Shown: piece by piece, positions 46,943-58,629 of the stretch
How positions within the stretch are numbered: position 1 is the stretch's first letter
Layout: every line of letters starts with the position of its first letter
From: Adineta vaga
Taxonomy: Eukaryota > Rotifera
DNA length: 64,000 nt
Assembly (NCBI GenBank): GCA_021613535.1
Contig: CP075496.1
Coordinates: 10,044,001 to 10,108,000 of the forward strand
Direction: 5' to 3'
Translations under genes and position numbers: made by a program
The notes under the pieces: generated by a model
Told to the model about the DNA's origin: nothing
Databases searched by the model: none
Seen by the model: the letters and a program-made list of their open reading frames with translations, nothing else

Positions 46943-48600
46943 ATTTGATGTTTTTTATTACAATGAATGAAGAGTAGAGAATAGAAATGCTGTTGAAGAA
47001 AACGATAGAGAGAGGCGAACGACTAATAACGAACTCACACATACCTTTATATAGGGACATTATTTCTCTCGTTTTCTCTCTCTCTCCCTCACTTTTTGCT
47101 CTTGATGTGTTGCTGACAACCAACAACGAAGCATGTTGCCGTAGAAACATGCTATTCTTCATTCTCTCTCGTTTTTGCTCTTTTCTTCTTTAACGTCCGT
47201 CGTCGGGCGATGAACAAATAATATATATATAATACAATAACGACGAAGACGTCGACGACCGTTTTGTTTGTTTCGTTGCCACGAATCGCAACAAAGTTTG
47301 AAGTGTTGGTGTTCGTGATGAGTGCGAGATGGGAGGAAACAGCAGCAGAATGAACTCAACTATAGTTTGAGAAAAAAAAATTGAAGAATGAATCACATAA
47401 AAACGTAGCGATTCCTGTTACGAATCATGATCATCATGACAACTCAAAAGCGAATATTTGTCCATTTCATATGTTGTTGTTTATTCTTTTCTTTCGTTCT
47501 GTAATCGAGTGAATTTTTTTTTTGTGTGTATAGCATCCAGAAAGAAATACAGGATGAAACAGACTTGTTTATATTATAATTTTTGCTATACACAAATCCT
47601 AGTTACTAAATTCTCTTCATCGAGAAATTAACAGAAAGAAAAACAACTTGAGTTCTCTCTTTTTAAAAATGTATTTGAATAAAGACATGAATTTTAGAAT
47701 TGACTTGACTTGAAGCTGATTGAAATACTCCTCTAAACGATATTTCATCTTATGGATTTGCGTATGAATCAAAACTTGGAAGATTTATCGGATGATTGTG
47801 TTTCAGTATTTTAAATTCAATGAGCATCTCACTATAGAAATGTCAGATTATTATTTCACTTGATTGTTTCTCACACGCAAATCTGCATGTTTCATTTTCG
47901 ACAATATTCTAGAAGATACTAGCGTTCACCGATTAGTTTGAAAAGAAATCACAAGAGTACATAAATTGCCACAAGAGAAGAAAAAGAGAGGGTAAGTTAA
48001 AGTTGGTATACAATCATTCTTTTTTCTTTGTATATCTTTGGTAACCAACATTTTTGTGAATTCAGACAATTTTCTTCTTTCTGATAATTTTAACAATATG
48101 GAAGTCATACTAAATCGAAAAAAAGACTGAATAATTAGACGGAATATATAGTTGAAATACGAATAATTCTTATGTAAATATTCTAAATCTATGATTAAAC
48201 TCGTTGAATAACAACATTGTCTTTCAAAAAATGCTTAATGAAGAAAAACATCAGATGTCTGTAAAAACACATTTCCTTAGGATCGATGAGTCTTGATCAT
48301 TCAATATCTTTTATTGATCACTCTGAACATATGAATCAATTTATATTTTTAACCGCTGATATTAACGTTTAGAGGTGTTTTCCGGTCCGATCAAAAAATT
48401 TCAAAGATATATTATTAGCATGTTGATACATCTTACTTTAAATCAAGATTAACGATTTAAAGAAAAAAATGACAAATATATATATATATATAGGAAAATT
48501 GATGGATTAGTAAAGTTTATATTTGATAAAGAAACAACAAATTGGATAAAATGAATGAAAGAGTCTTTACATAAGACATGTAAAAAGAATAATCGAGTTA
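46943..48600. other. Tubulin upstream region and intergenic
   Basis: About 1.65 kb. The first 450 bp upstream of the tubulin ATG contain CTCT-rich and CG-containing DNA (about 47070-47300) unlike the AT-rich surroundings and may be the promoter. A TA run lies at 48475-48492. Open frames here are overlapping low-complexity ones; no further gene supported. Confidence 0.55.
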
Positions 48601-49119
48601 TTATTTTGTTTCCTTGTTCTCACTGGTTGATTGATTGTTATTTGAGGGTGTAGTAGTATTACCATGTTTGTTTAATGAACTACCTTGTTGTAGTTTAAGT
48701 TCAATATCTCCATGGTCATTCAGAACTGGTATTTTAACATTATCATTAACAGTAGGATCAGGTTGGCCAGGAGTTAATTCATTATCTTTATGATGACTTT
48801 GTTCTTTAGGATGACTTTTATCTTTATGATCGGCATTCTTTTTTTCTACGGATGGTGAAGATGTTCGGTGTTTTTGTACTTCACGATCTTTTTCTTTTTC
48901 TTCTTCTTCAATTCGATGTTTTGTTTTAGGTGACGGTGGTTTTGGACGTAGTTCATCAAGTTCTTGATCAATTTCTTCAATAGTAGGTTCATCTTCTTTT
49001 TTTTCTTGATCTTTGTTTTTATCGTTGCTCTTCACCATATGGACCGATTGAGGTTTTGGACTATCACCGTCATTTTCCGTTGATTTCGTCTTTGATTTAA
49101 CTTCTTCTTTTTTAGACAT
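48601..49119 (-). CDS. Highly charged, probably disordered protein
   Basis: Intronless, 172 aa from the ATG at 49117-49119 (the frame continues upstream only to a GTG). Composition is dominated by Lys, Glu, Asp, Ser, Pro, His and Asn with almost no aromatic residues, so it should be disordered. Segments include SKKEEVKSKTKSTEND, EEIDQELDELRPKPPSPK, HRIEEEEKEKDREVQKH and a His/Lys-rich DHKDKSHPKEQSHHKDN. SP/TP sites (RTSSPS, PPSPK, GDSPK) could be phosphorylated. No domain recognised. It could be a nuclear or cytoskeletal linker. Not a typical LEA protein, since no 11-mer repeats are visible. Confidence 0.6.
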   Translation of the reverse strand: MSKKEEVKSKTKSTENDGDSPKPQSVHMVKSNDKNKDQEKKEDEPTIEEIDQELDELRPKPPSPKTKHRIEEEEKEKDREVQKHRTSSPSVEKKNADHKDKSHPKEQSHHKDNELTPGQPDPTVNDNVKIPVLNDHGDIELKLQQGSSLNKHGNTTTPSNNNQSTSENKETK

Positions 49120-51093
49120 CGATGATTTCGTTGAAAAGCAAAATATCCACACTGTATGTTACTCGTGATATATCATACGACTAATATAATTTGTAAAAAA
49201 AAACATGAGTCAAAATCAATCATTTGTGACGATCACAATACACGCCTATCTGTTTCTTTCCTATTCTTTTACATTGAGTATAATGCATAAAAATCATCTT
49301 ATTCATGCGATACATTGAACTTATGATAAAGTTCATGAATGACTGTTTCGTAGTATTCATTTAGTTCAACATTACGAGCATGTAAATAATAAATAACAAA
49401 GTAGAATAAAAAAATCATTGTTACATCAATACAAATACTGATACAACTTTGATAGAAAAACTTATTTTATATACCAATTCGTATAGTATTTGACAAAAAA
49501 CTGTAATCGATAATCGTTCTAATTCGTGTTATGTTTTTCGTATATTTCTCTATTCATAAATATAATTTGTCTATCAGAATCCATTAGATGTCTAAAATTA
49601 GACAATATTTATTTCAGCCTATTACACTTCTGTCAATACAATAGTATGAGATTATTATCGTCTATCTAAAGTTAATTAAACACAACTGATGAGATAACAT
49701 TCTATGTAACAATAGACTCTATATGTCTTGTGTTACAAAAAAATACATTGACGTACTTGATGGAATGTTGGCAACAATTCTTCATAGCTTGTCTAATATG
49801 GATATTGTATATTAAATCGACCGCATGCTTATTAATCAGTAGCTTTATTAAATGGGTAAGAAATACTAATTACAAGAAAAGAAAAGTAATGTATTTCGAG
49901 TATAGTTTCAATAGAGAACGTAATATTAACGATATTAAAAATGAATGATACTGTTCATGAGTTTTATACTAAATCCTTTATCACAATTTTATAAATTTAA
50001 ATTTTATGTATTGCCAGTCGAATATTTAGATCAGTTGTTCCGAATTGGATATCTATCGATATATTTAGAATTGTCAATAAAAGATAAAAGAAAAAGAAAA
50101 GAACGGCCGATTTGGGATGTAAAATGTTCGGCATGGGATCTATATCACTGCGAACTGCTGTAATCCCAGTTATATGTTTAGTATAGAAAAAGCTGATAAA
50201 AAAATGGTCTTTTATATTTATTCGATGATAATCATCTGTTATCTCTGTAGTCAAATAGTCGTTCATGGTATATGAAGTGCGCTGTATTTTTTCGACTCTT
50301 GATTATTTATATGAAAATGGTTTCGATACAATAGAATTGTTTGTTCGACATTTAAACATGATCTGATTAACATAACTGTTATGCTAAAACTACGAATTGT
50401 ATACATTGACGCCTTCTGTAATTCTTTAAAAGCACATACTTTTTGTATCAAAGACGTTATAAGATAGTCGTCATAGGATATACTGCTAATATTAAAATTC
50501 TCGAGGGTTTGTCAAGGACTGATTAAGTAGAATGAAAAGAAGGCGAGATGAAAGGAGATTTTTGACAAACTATCAATATATAACTTTGAATGTGTTTTCT
50601 TTTCTTACTATAATAAAGCTTCGATAAGTGTCGCTTCCATTCTATGACAAATGATTCTTTGTATCTATAAACAGAAGTCTTCGTTGTAATTATTAGTTAT
50701 AAACGATATGTTAGTTCTGTGTGTGAGATAATTTCTCTCTTGAATGACCTTTTCATTTATGTTATCACCTGTTCTTTCTGAAAAATAGTATTGATGGACT
50801 GTGTGCTTTCTCCTCTGTTTCTTTTTATCTTCATTTTCCATTTCTCATCAAGACCAATTGTTTTCTGTCAAACAACAGCATCGAAGTAAATGTATACAAT
50901 GTCGATCTATGATGACAGATGCTGATAACACGAAGAAAAAGACGAAGAAGAAGAAGAAGGAGACGGAAAGGAAGTGCCGATATATTCAAGTAATGTCGAA
51001 GTAGAAGATAAAGAAAAAAAAGAAGGAGACGAAGCATCAGTTGACAATAAACAGACAAAATTGTATTTTAAAGAACCATATTGTTGCTAACAC
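49120..51093. other. Long intergenic region, no supported gene
   Basis: About 2 kb. Frames up to 89 codons on both strands (for example 49730-50163 and 49997-50266) lack domains and overlap antisense. A GAA/AAG-rich purine tract lies at about 50930-51030. The promoter of the F-box gene at 51094 should lie at the right end. Confidence 0.55.
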
Positions 51094-53076
51094 ATGGACA
51101 GCAGACAAACCTTATCCATATTTGCTCAGGGAGCTAATGTCCACAGACCGAGCCATATTAGTAGTACAATGACATCAATGAATGATGATCATGATTTAGA
51201 AATCAATGGATTCAATGATCTTGCCGACAACGATTTACAACAACGACGTCGTTCAAGTCGAGTAAGTGTTGTCATTTGATAAGAAAACAATCATAGATCT
51301 CATCATTGCATTTATTTTCAGCTGAATTCTCTTCGTTTCCTACCGGATAATATTCTATTATCCATCTTTTCCTACTTAACACCATTGGATCTTGTTCGAT
51401 GTACAAGTGTATGTCATCGATGGCATCATTTAGTTTCACATCATTCACATTTATGGCGACGTCTTTTCTTACGACCCGATTCAACTAATGGTTATACGGG
51501 TGCTGTTCATGTTCGTCGTCTAGATGTATTTATTCATGCAATTGCTACACGTTTTAATTCATCACTACTCTATATTGATTTACCGATTGAATTAATTACT
51601 ACTGAAGTTTTACGTGAATTAGCAATTCGTTGTCCAAATTTAGAATATTTAACATTAGATTTTTCATCAGCAATGCAATTACATGATTTTAGTGATTTAA
51701 ATGAATTTCCATGTAATCTCAAACGATTATGTATTTGTCTATCAGAAGTTATCTTTCTCGAAGGTTTTATGCGACGAATATATTCATTTCTCTCATCATT
51801 ACATACATTACATATCGTTGGTACACTGGAAAAATCTTCATTAACATCAACATCAACACCTGAAGAAACAGATAACTATGAAACAATTAATATTAGTAAA
51901 ATCAAAGGAAGTGCACCGAATTTACGTATTATTAATTTATATGGTGTTGCTTTTGTTGATGATAATCATATTGAAGCAATTGCATCAGGATGTATACATC
52001 TTGAATGTCTTGCTTTAAATTTTTGCATAAAAGTAACTGGAACAAGTTTTAAGAATTTAATGAATCGATGTCGAAAATTGACATGTTTATTATTACAAAA
52101 TACGGGTAAATATCATTTCATAAAAAAAGATTTGATCAAGATAATTAAATCATCTTGATGAATAATCATAGGCATTCAAGATGAACCTATAATGGCTGTC
52201 AATTGGGCAACGACACAACTTTCAGAATTAGATATATCATCAACTGATCTCACCGAACAAGCACTTCTACATTTCTTTTCATTAGTACCAAATTTAACCT
52301 ATTTAGCTGTTCCTTATTGTGATGGTTTTACTGATGAAGTAGGATGAAATAGTTCATTTTTGTAAAATATTTTCTCAATCATTTTTAGGTTTTAAATTTA
52401 TTAATAACTCGTGGTGTATTGAATACATGTCGTGCATTTGATTTAAGTAATACAGTTAATTTAAATCTTGAAACTGTTCATCAATTCTTAACATCCTTTA
52501 CGAATGTGTCACATCGATTAGAAGCTCTAAGTTATACAGGAAATGTTGGTATTAATGAACAATTTTGGACTGATGCTATTCGATTTCTTCATCGAATTAA
52601 GTAGGAAATTTCGTTTCGAAACAAATTTGTAAATGGTTTCTTTTGTTAATTTTTCATTGAAAGAATATTAGTCATCGGTACATCACATAGTTGGTTTAAA
52701 CAAGTTACACGTCGTATTCATATTGATCAAATATTAGAATCATGCGCAGTAAATTGTCCACAATTACGACGTCTTGAAATTCAATGGGATCCTGAAACTT
52801 TGCGATTAAGTGAAAACTCCTCGAAATTTATTGATCATCTTCGGTAAACATTTTCTACATTATTAAAATCTTCAAGGAGATTTTTGTTTTGTTTTAAATT
52901 GTAGAATACGTTGTTCATCATTGTCGTCATTTGTTCTTTCCGATGGACCATATTATGAAGGTGCTAAAGCTAATTTTGAACGAGCTGAACGCTGTGGTGT
53001 CGTACGAACGACAACGATGTATCAAACAAGTATTATTAGTGCCCTTAGTTATTATAATGAATTAAAATTTAATTAG
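51094..53076 (+). CDS. F-box/leucine-rich-repeat protein (FBXL-like)
   Basis: Six exons: 51094-51261, 51322-52105, 52172-52338, 52389-52600, 52664-52843, 52905-53076. All GT-AG with frame kept; 560 aa. The N-terminal 55 residues are polar. The F-box (about 60-105) reads LPDNILLSIFSYLTPLDLVRC then VCHRWHHL and LWRRL, the Skp1-binding pattern. About ten LRRs follow with the AMN1/FBXL style LxxLxLxxC (for example LAIRCPNLEYLTLD, IASGCIHLECLALNFC, KLTCLLLQNT). The C-terminus has YYEGAKANFERAERCGVVRTTT, a tail I associate with a conserved invertebrate F-box/LRR family. Acts as substrate receptor of an SCF E3 ubiquitin ligase in cytoplasm or nucleus. The best preserved F-box gene of the window. Confidence 0.88.
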
Positions 53077-53245
53077 GAAAAAAGAGAAAGATTCATTTAA
53101 ATAAAATATCATCGATGAGTCATATTTATATTTTGATTGCTTGAAAAAAACAAAGATTCAGATGTGTGTATGTTTATGTTTTTCTTGCCACGTTTCACAG
53201 TCAATACTATGAAGGAGAACATAACACATAACAGTTTTTCTTTCT

Positions 53246-54358
53246 ATGACTGGACTTGCAAAATCATCATGTAACAACATTCAAATGGGTATGAAAAATT
53301 CTAAACAGAGAAACGATTCTGTATATAATAATCGAACTATTTTGGAAGATTTAAGTAATGAACTTATTTATGAAGTATTCGATTATCTTTCATTTCGTGA
53401 TATTTTCATTGCTTTCGGAAAAGTGAATGGTCGTTTGAAAAATCTTATTGATAATTATTCACATTATTTAAATCTTCAACAGCATACATCGAATGATATT
53501 CAAATTTTTCCTCGATCGATACGTTCACTTAAAATCAATGCACGTTATCAATATTCTTTTATTGATTTTACACAACTTAATTCACTTCATCATTTATTAT
53601 TATCAAACCTATCACCAACACGTTTATTGCACATATTCAATACGATTTCTTTACAAGAACTTCAATATGTATATCTAGGTGTCTGTGAATTTAATGATAG
53701 ATCGGAGGAGAATCAGCTTAAAGAAGTTCAACAAAAAATTCTTGCATTAGGCCAATCGAATTTACAGAAATGTATATTTCGAATGTCATTACGTATAGAT
53801 ATTGATACATTACCAGTAAAATTAATATTTTTAAAATATTTACGAATTGATGGTTGCGAAAATCTTTCATTTGTCAATCAACTTCTTGATCGAATGCCAA
53901 ATTTATTATCGCTCTATGTATCCGGTCTAAAATCATTTAAAATAGATGAAAAATATACTGATCAATATAGGCATTCTTCGCTTTGTAATCTTAATCTTCG
54001 AGTGCAAGATTTTCTATCAAAAGATGAACTCATACCATTCCTAAAACAACATTGTCCAAATTTGGAAAATCTTATCATTCAATTTAGTTCTATTAATGTG
54101 GATAATTCTAATCAACGAGTATCTAGTTTATGTAATACTGATCTACATCAGTGGTTAGCAATAGAAATTTATCCATTAATGCCTAATCTAACAAATTTTC
54201 ATGTACGTCAACGTGTTATTTCACAAAATTACAAATCTCTCCAACAAATATATTATACTTCACCTTACATCGAGGATGTTCCATATCCGTTCGAGGATAA
54301 ATCTTGTCGAGTGACGATTGCTTCACATTTAGCCGATATATGGATAAAGAAAACTTAG
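53246..54358 (+). CDS. F-box protein with degenerate LRRs
   Basis: Intronless, 370 aa from ATG 53246. An F-box is at about 30-75: LEDLSNELIYEVFDYLSFRDI then FGKVNGRLKNLIDNY. LRR-like strands follow (IRSLKINARY, LHHLLLSNLS, LQYVYLGVC, LKYLRIDGCENL, LLSLYVSGL, LENLIIQFSS). This is the same general layout as the frameshifted gene at 31133 but with little sequence identity. Starting only 170 bp after the previous F-box gene, it may share regulation. Many F-box genes of this intronless type are lineage-expanded in rotifers and nematodes. Predicted SCF substrate adaptor. Confidence 0.8.
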   Translation: MTGLAKSSCNNIQMGMKNSKQRNDSVYNNRTILEDLSNELIYEVFDYLSFRDIFIAFGKVNGRLKNLIDNYSHYLNLQQHTSNDIQIFPRSIRSLKINARYQYSFIDFTQLNSLHHLLLSNLSPTRLLHIFNTISLQELQYVYLGVCEFNDRSEENQLKEVQQKILALGQSNLQKCIFRMSLRIDIDTLPVKLIFLKYLRIDGCENLSFVNQLLDRMPNLLSLYVSGLKSFKIDEKYTDQYRHSSLCNLNLRVQDFLSKDELIPFLKQHCPNLENLIIQFSSINVDNSNQRVSSLCNTDLHQWLAIEIYPLMPNLTNFHVRQRVISQNYKSLQQIYYTSPYIEDVPYPFEDKSCRVTIASHLADIWIKKT

Positions 54359-56218
54359 ATGAAGAATAATCAAATTTATAATTGTGCGTTTCCAATAATT
54401 CATTTTAAAGATTTCCTGTCGCGTAAATCACTATGAAAGAAAATCTTTTGTCATTTATGAATCAATAAATATCACAAATAGTTTCATTTATTTACATAAT
54501 CAACTGAGCAACAAAATAAATTACATTTGTTGTTTTATTGACAATTGATAAATGATCATTTCTTTTCTATAATAATCGATTCTGTATCAATAGTGAAAAG
54601 ATTAATTGCATTTTGTTTTTTGCACTCATAGCGAACTGTAATACTGTAATACTTCGAATCTAACAAAGAAATTCATCAGATTCTGATTAGTCAACGTTGA
54701 ATATGAATATAACTTTACGTGAAATATTCGAAACTATAGTTGTTTTCTTCATTGGTATAACAGAAATATGTCACGAACTGATAGATTATTGTCCTATGAG
54801 ACTAATTTTCTTTGCAATTAATTACAAAACATTTGAAGATATTATTTTCGTTCGATCTGTTTGTATTTATCAGATAATTATTTCTTTACATTGGACTATC
54901 ATAAACTAATGTTGTTTACGTCAATAAAAACAAAAATAAAGAGAAAACAGATGTCATTGTTCTTTCCAATGATATGATTATATCATTCTCTCATTCATTG
55001 AAATGAGAATATGGTTGACAAAGAAATCATCAATACAATCAATCAAAGTAAGTAGAGTACTATCAATATTTTACACATTATGAATTCATAGAAGAAATGC
55101 TTTGTTTGTTCGTTATGATCGAACTATAATCATTCATCATGTCAAAGTCAAGTAAAACATCAATTAGATAAGTTTAATAATAATGTCGAACACAACTGAG
55201 TTGTCAAAAGTACATAGTCCCTATTCCTTCAAATTTCATGACATTTCTAGTCAAAATTACTGGATTAGATTATTGTTTATTTTGACAAGTCAACATGTCG
55301 AAAAAACTTCAGAGTTCCTGTTAGTTGACTTATTATATATAGATTTCTGTTCTTTCTACCCGACGATACCTACTAGCGAGTAGTCATTTATATCCAATGA
55401 TAATTAATGATGAAAACAGCGTGTAAGAATGTAATACATAAACTCATTAATCGTACAATTCTAGGTAAACATCAGTCATATATATATATATATAAAGAAT
55501 GCATGAGGTGTTTATATATTTATCCTTATGAATATAATCACATGTAAGAAATACGATTAACATTTGTACTAGAAGATGTTCTTAACTATAACTGTGATGG
55601 AAAACGTTTCAGCTTGAATCAGACAGATTATAGTATGATGTTATTTTTTGACGTGATAAGATTCTTTCGTTCAACAGAAAACAGTATCACGATTGTCAAA
55701 TGTCATGTCAACTGTCTTTTCTCTTCCAAGGAAATTAATTGAGACAATAAGAATCAACTATTGCTTCTCATATTGATAGTGTCTAATAAAAAAATACTTT
55801 TTTTTAAAGAAAAGACATCTATATAAAAAATATCAGCCGCGTAAATTGAGAACAAATCATTTGATATGTATATGAAATAAATACTTCTATTCTAAAGCAA
55901 AAGATTTTCTTATTCAAAGAAAACTGAGAAAGAAAGATTAGTATTGAAAGGATAATTAATAAATGGAAGAGATATATTTTATATGAAAGAATAACTAACA
56001 AGAACAAGAATGATTTTTCCCTCGAATCAATGCTAAGCGAGAGTTCTATGACGAAGAAAAAGAAGAAAAAAAAAACTTTTTATGTCTGTCAGTTTTCTAC
56101 GACATTCAATGTTGTTTGCTCTTTCTTTTTCTCATTTTCTAGTAGATATCTTATTTCCAATTTCTTTTAACACCTGTCACGCTTTCCATTATATTCTTTA
56201 CTGAAAGAATTTAGCAAT
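54359..56218. other. Long intergenic region, no supported gene
   Basis: About 1.9 kb. Frames at 54697-54909 and 55183-55383 (+) and 55819-56007 (-) are short and without domains. TA run at 55479-55494. AT-rich throughout. Confidence 0.55.
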
Positions 56219-57840
56219 ATGAATACATCAACAGATTCGTCATTTTTCTTACCTGCATTATTACCAGGAACACTTATGGATTATAATTTTGAAAAAGATA
56301 TCGGAAAGAATATCACTGATATTTCGATTTCAACAGATTATCCATCTTTTTATCGAATTGTTATTCGTTTGTTAAGTTTCTATGCACTAATACTTGTTGT
56401 TATTGGTACATTAGGAAATCTTCTAACTATAATTATTCTTTGTCGAAGAAATTTAAGACGTTTTGTTACAATGAGATATTTAATTGCTGTTAGTGTATGT
56501 GATATTATCTCATTATATGGATGGAATTTAAATAATTTTTATAAATTTACGATTAGTTCAAATTATAAGAATTTAGAAGAAAAATCTCTTGTACATTGTC
56601 GAGTAATGTCTTATTTAACATTTGTTGGTTTACAATTATCAAGTTGGTGTTTAACAGCTGTTAGTTTAGGTAATTTTTATTATACATAATATTGCTTATA
56701 GAATATACATCCAATAATTCTATCATTAAAAGTAGGAAAAATAATTTGGCTAATTATAATTCAATAAGAATACTTTTATAGAAAGAGAAAAAAAAAGACG
56801 TCTCAGGAAGTATAAATTGAAGACATATAGAATCTTCTCACGTCTTAAATAATTCATTCATTATAGTCTTGCCCTTGCTTTGCATAATATCATATAAGAC
56901 ATGATTAATTCTTCATTTCATTCAGAATGAAATCTTAATTAAAACTATATCGAATGAAAAACAAAAATTGTTTTTTTGTTTGTTTACAGATCGTTGTTTG
57001 AGTCTTTATTTTCTAACATGGAAACATAAATATGGTAAATTATCACGAGCAAAATATCATATTGCAATTTTAACCGTGATTTGTTTACTTTTAAATTCAC
57101 ATATCTTATTTTTCAATGGTTATCGTACCGATCCACCCGATAATTCTATTCGATGTTATCGAACGCGTACGAATATTTTCTATATCTATCCTGAATGGGA
57201 ACGCGTTCACTTAGCTGTATATAATCTTTGTCCTTTCATGATTATGTTATCTTGTAATACATATATTATACATGTAACGATCCGTTCAGCACGTATTCGT
57301 ACAATAAAACGTAAGACAAATGCATCGGGAAAGAGTATATCATCAAGTTCTACTCGTCATCGACAATTATCTATCATGTTAATGATAGTTACGTTTGCAT
57401 TTGTAATTTTAACATTACCATCGTGTATTTATTTTGTTTTCTTTCGTCATCGAATGCCAAAAACAAATGATGTTCGTATTTTTCGTCATTTGGTACAAAT
57501 ATGTCTTGGTAGTGTACAATTTACGTCGCATGCAATAAATTTCTTCTTATATTGTTTTTCGGCAACAAATTTTCGTGAAGAATTACGTGATTTTCTACGT
57601 GAATTATGTTTACGTCGTTCATTCATATCCAAATTTCGACAATCGAAAACAACATCAATCAGATTGACAACAATAAATAGATCTAAACGAACAAAACAAC
57701 AATTGAATTCAAAATCAATATCAGATAATTCCCATATAGAACGTAATCATATTATAAAATCACCAGACATTCAAAAAGCATTAATAAAAATCGATTTGAA
57801 AGATGTCTACATTCGTGATATTGAAAGTACTTCAAATTGA
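56219..57840 (+). CDS. Rhodopsin-like GPCR (peptide-receptor type) with an intron exactly at the DR motif
   Basis: Two exons, 56219-56669 and 56990-57840; the 320-bp intron is phase 1 and splits the codon for Asp of DRC, giving AVSLDRCLSLYF; 433 aa. N-terminus has sequons (NTS, NIT). TM1 ILVVIGTLGNLLTIIIL (GN), TM2 RYLIAVSVCDIISL, TM3 starts after CRVM. TM4 HIAILTVICLLLNSHILFF, loop 2 with IRCYRTR, TM5 VYNLCPFMIMLSCNTYII, a basic loop 3 (RSARIRTIKRKTN), TM6 MLMIVTFAFVILTLPSCIYF and TM7 TSHAINFFLYCFSATNFR. Long basic C-tail with many Ser/Thr. TM7 has INFFLY, a variant of NPxxY. Similar to FMRFamide- or peptide-type receptors. Ligand unknown. Confidence 0.88.
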
Positions 57841-58629
57841 ACGCTTCAATCTTGTATATAAATAATAAATTATCAAAATTTGTTTTATGTGGTTTGTGAA
57901 TAAAAGAAATTTGAGGCGATTGTCTCAGTGTGTAATTAACACGTATGTGACAATAAATATTTATTAGTATGGTATCAAACGTGATAATTATATTATTTTT
58001 ATTGGGACAAATAGATCGATGTTAGTGATTATAGTAATAGAGATAATTCTTTTTATTCTTAAACATAGGAATAGAATGATCAATTTCTCGAAACAATAGA
58101 CTACTGCTGACTTGAATTGATGTTTTCGTGAGAAGATATTTATATACTGGTCCACGTATATTTTATTATTCAAATAACACCATGTCAGACATAATAAATT
58201 GGTGAAAATAAAAAAGAAAGAACAGAGGAACGAGATAAAATATCAAAAGAAACAAAAAAATTATGCTTTTTTTGAAATTTGCATTTTAGAAATGTTAGAT
58301 AAACTCGACAAAAACATGAGAAAATAGTTGTTTCTAATAGGAATACTTATCAGTTTTTCGTTCGAAATTCTCTTGGAAGTTAACAACTACTATTCAAACT
58401 GATAAGTTAAATATACGAAGACCAAATTATTCGATGAGAGAAAGGAGAACGAGAAAAAATCACACTTCTATTGACCTTCGTTGAAGAGGAGAATAAGAGC
58501 AAAGATCTAAGTACGAGGCATAGTGATCAAATGATTATAATTGATGTAGATTGTACCTGTGTGCTCTTCATCATTCGCTATTGTACTTAGACTATAAAGG
58601 ATGGACGGATCTAAATAAAATAAGCATTT
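57841..58629. other. Intergenic, convergent 3' ends
   Basis: About 790 bp of AT-rich DNA; no gene or repeat seen. Confidence 0.6.

Noticed and set aside
46987-47193. 68-codon + frame in the tubulin promoter
   Set aside because: Low-complexity Ser/Phe/Leu frame over CTCT-rich DNA, no domain.
50801-51058. Frames on both strands over a GAA-rich tract
   Set aside because: Open because of the purine repeat; no domain and no splice link to the F-box gene at 51094.
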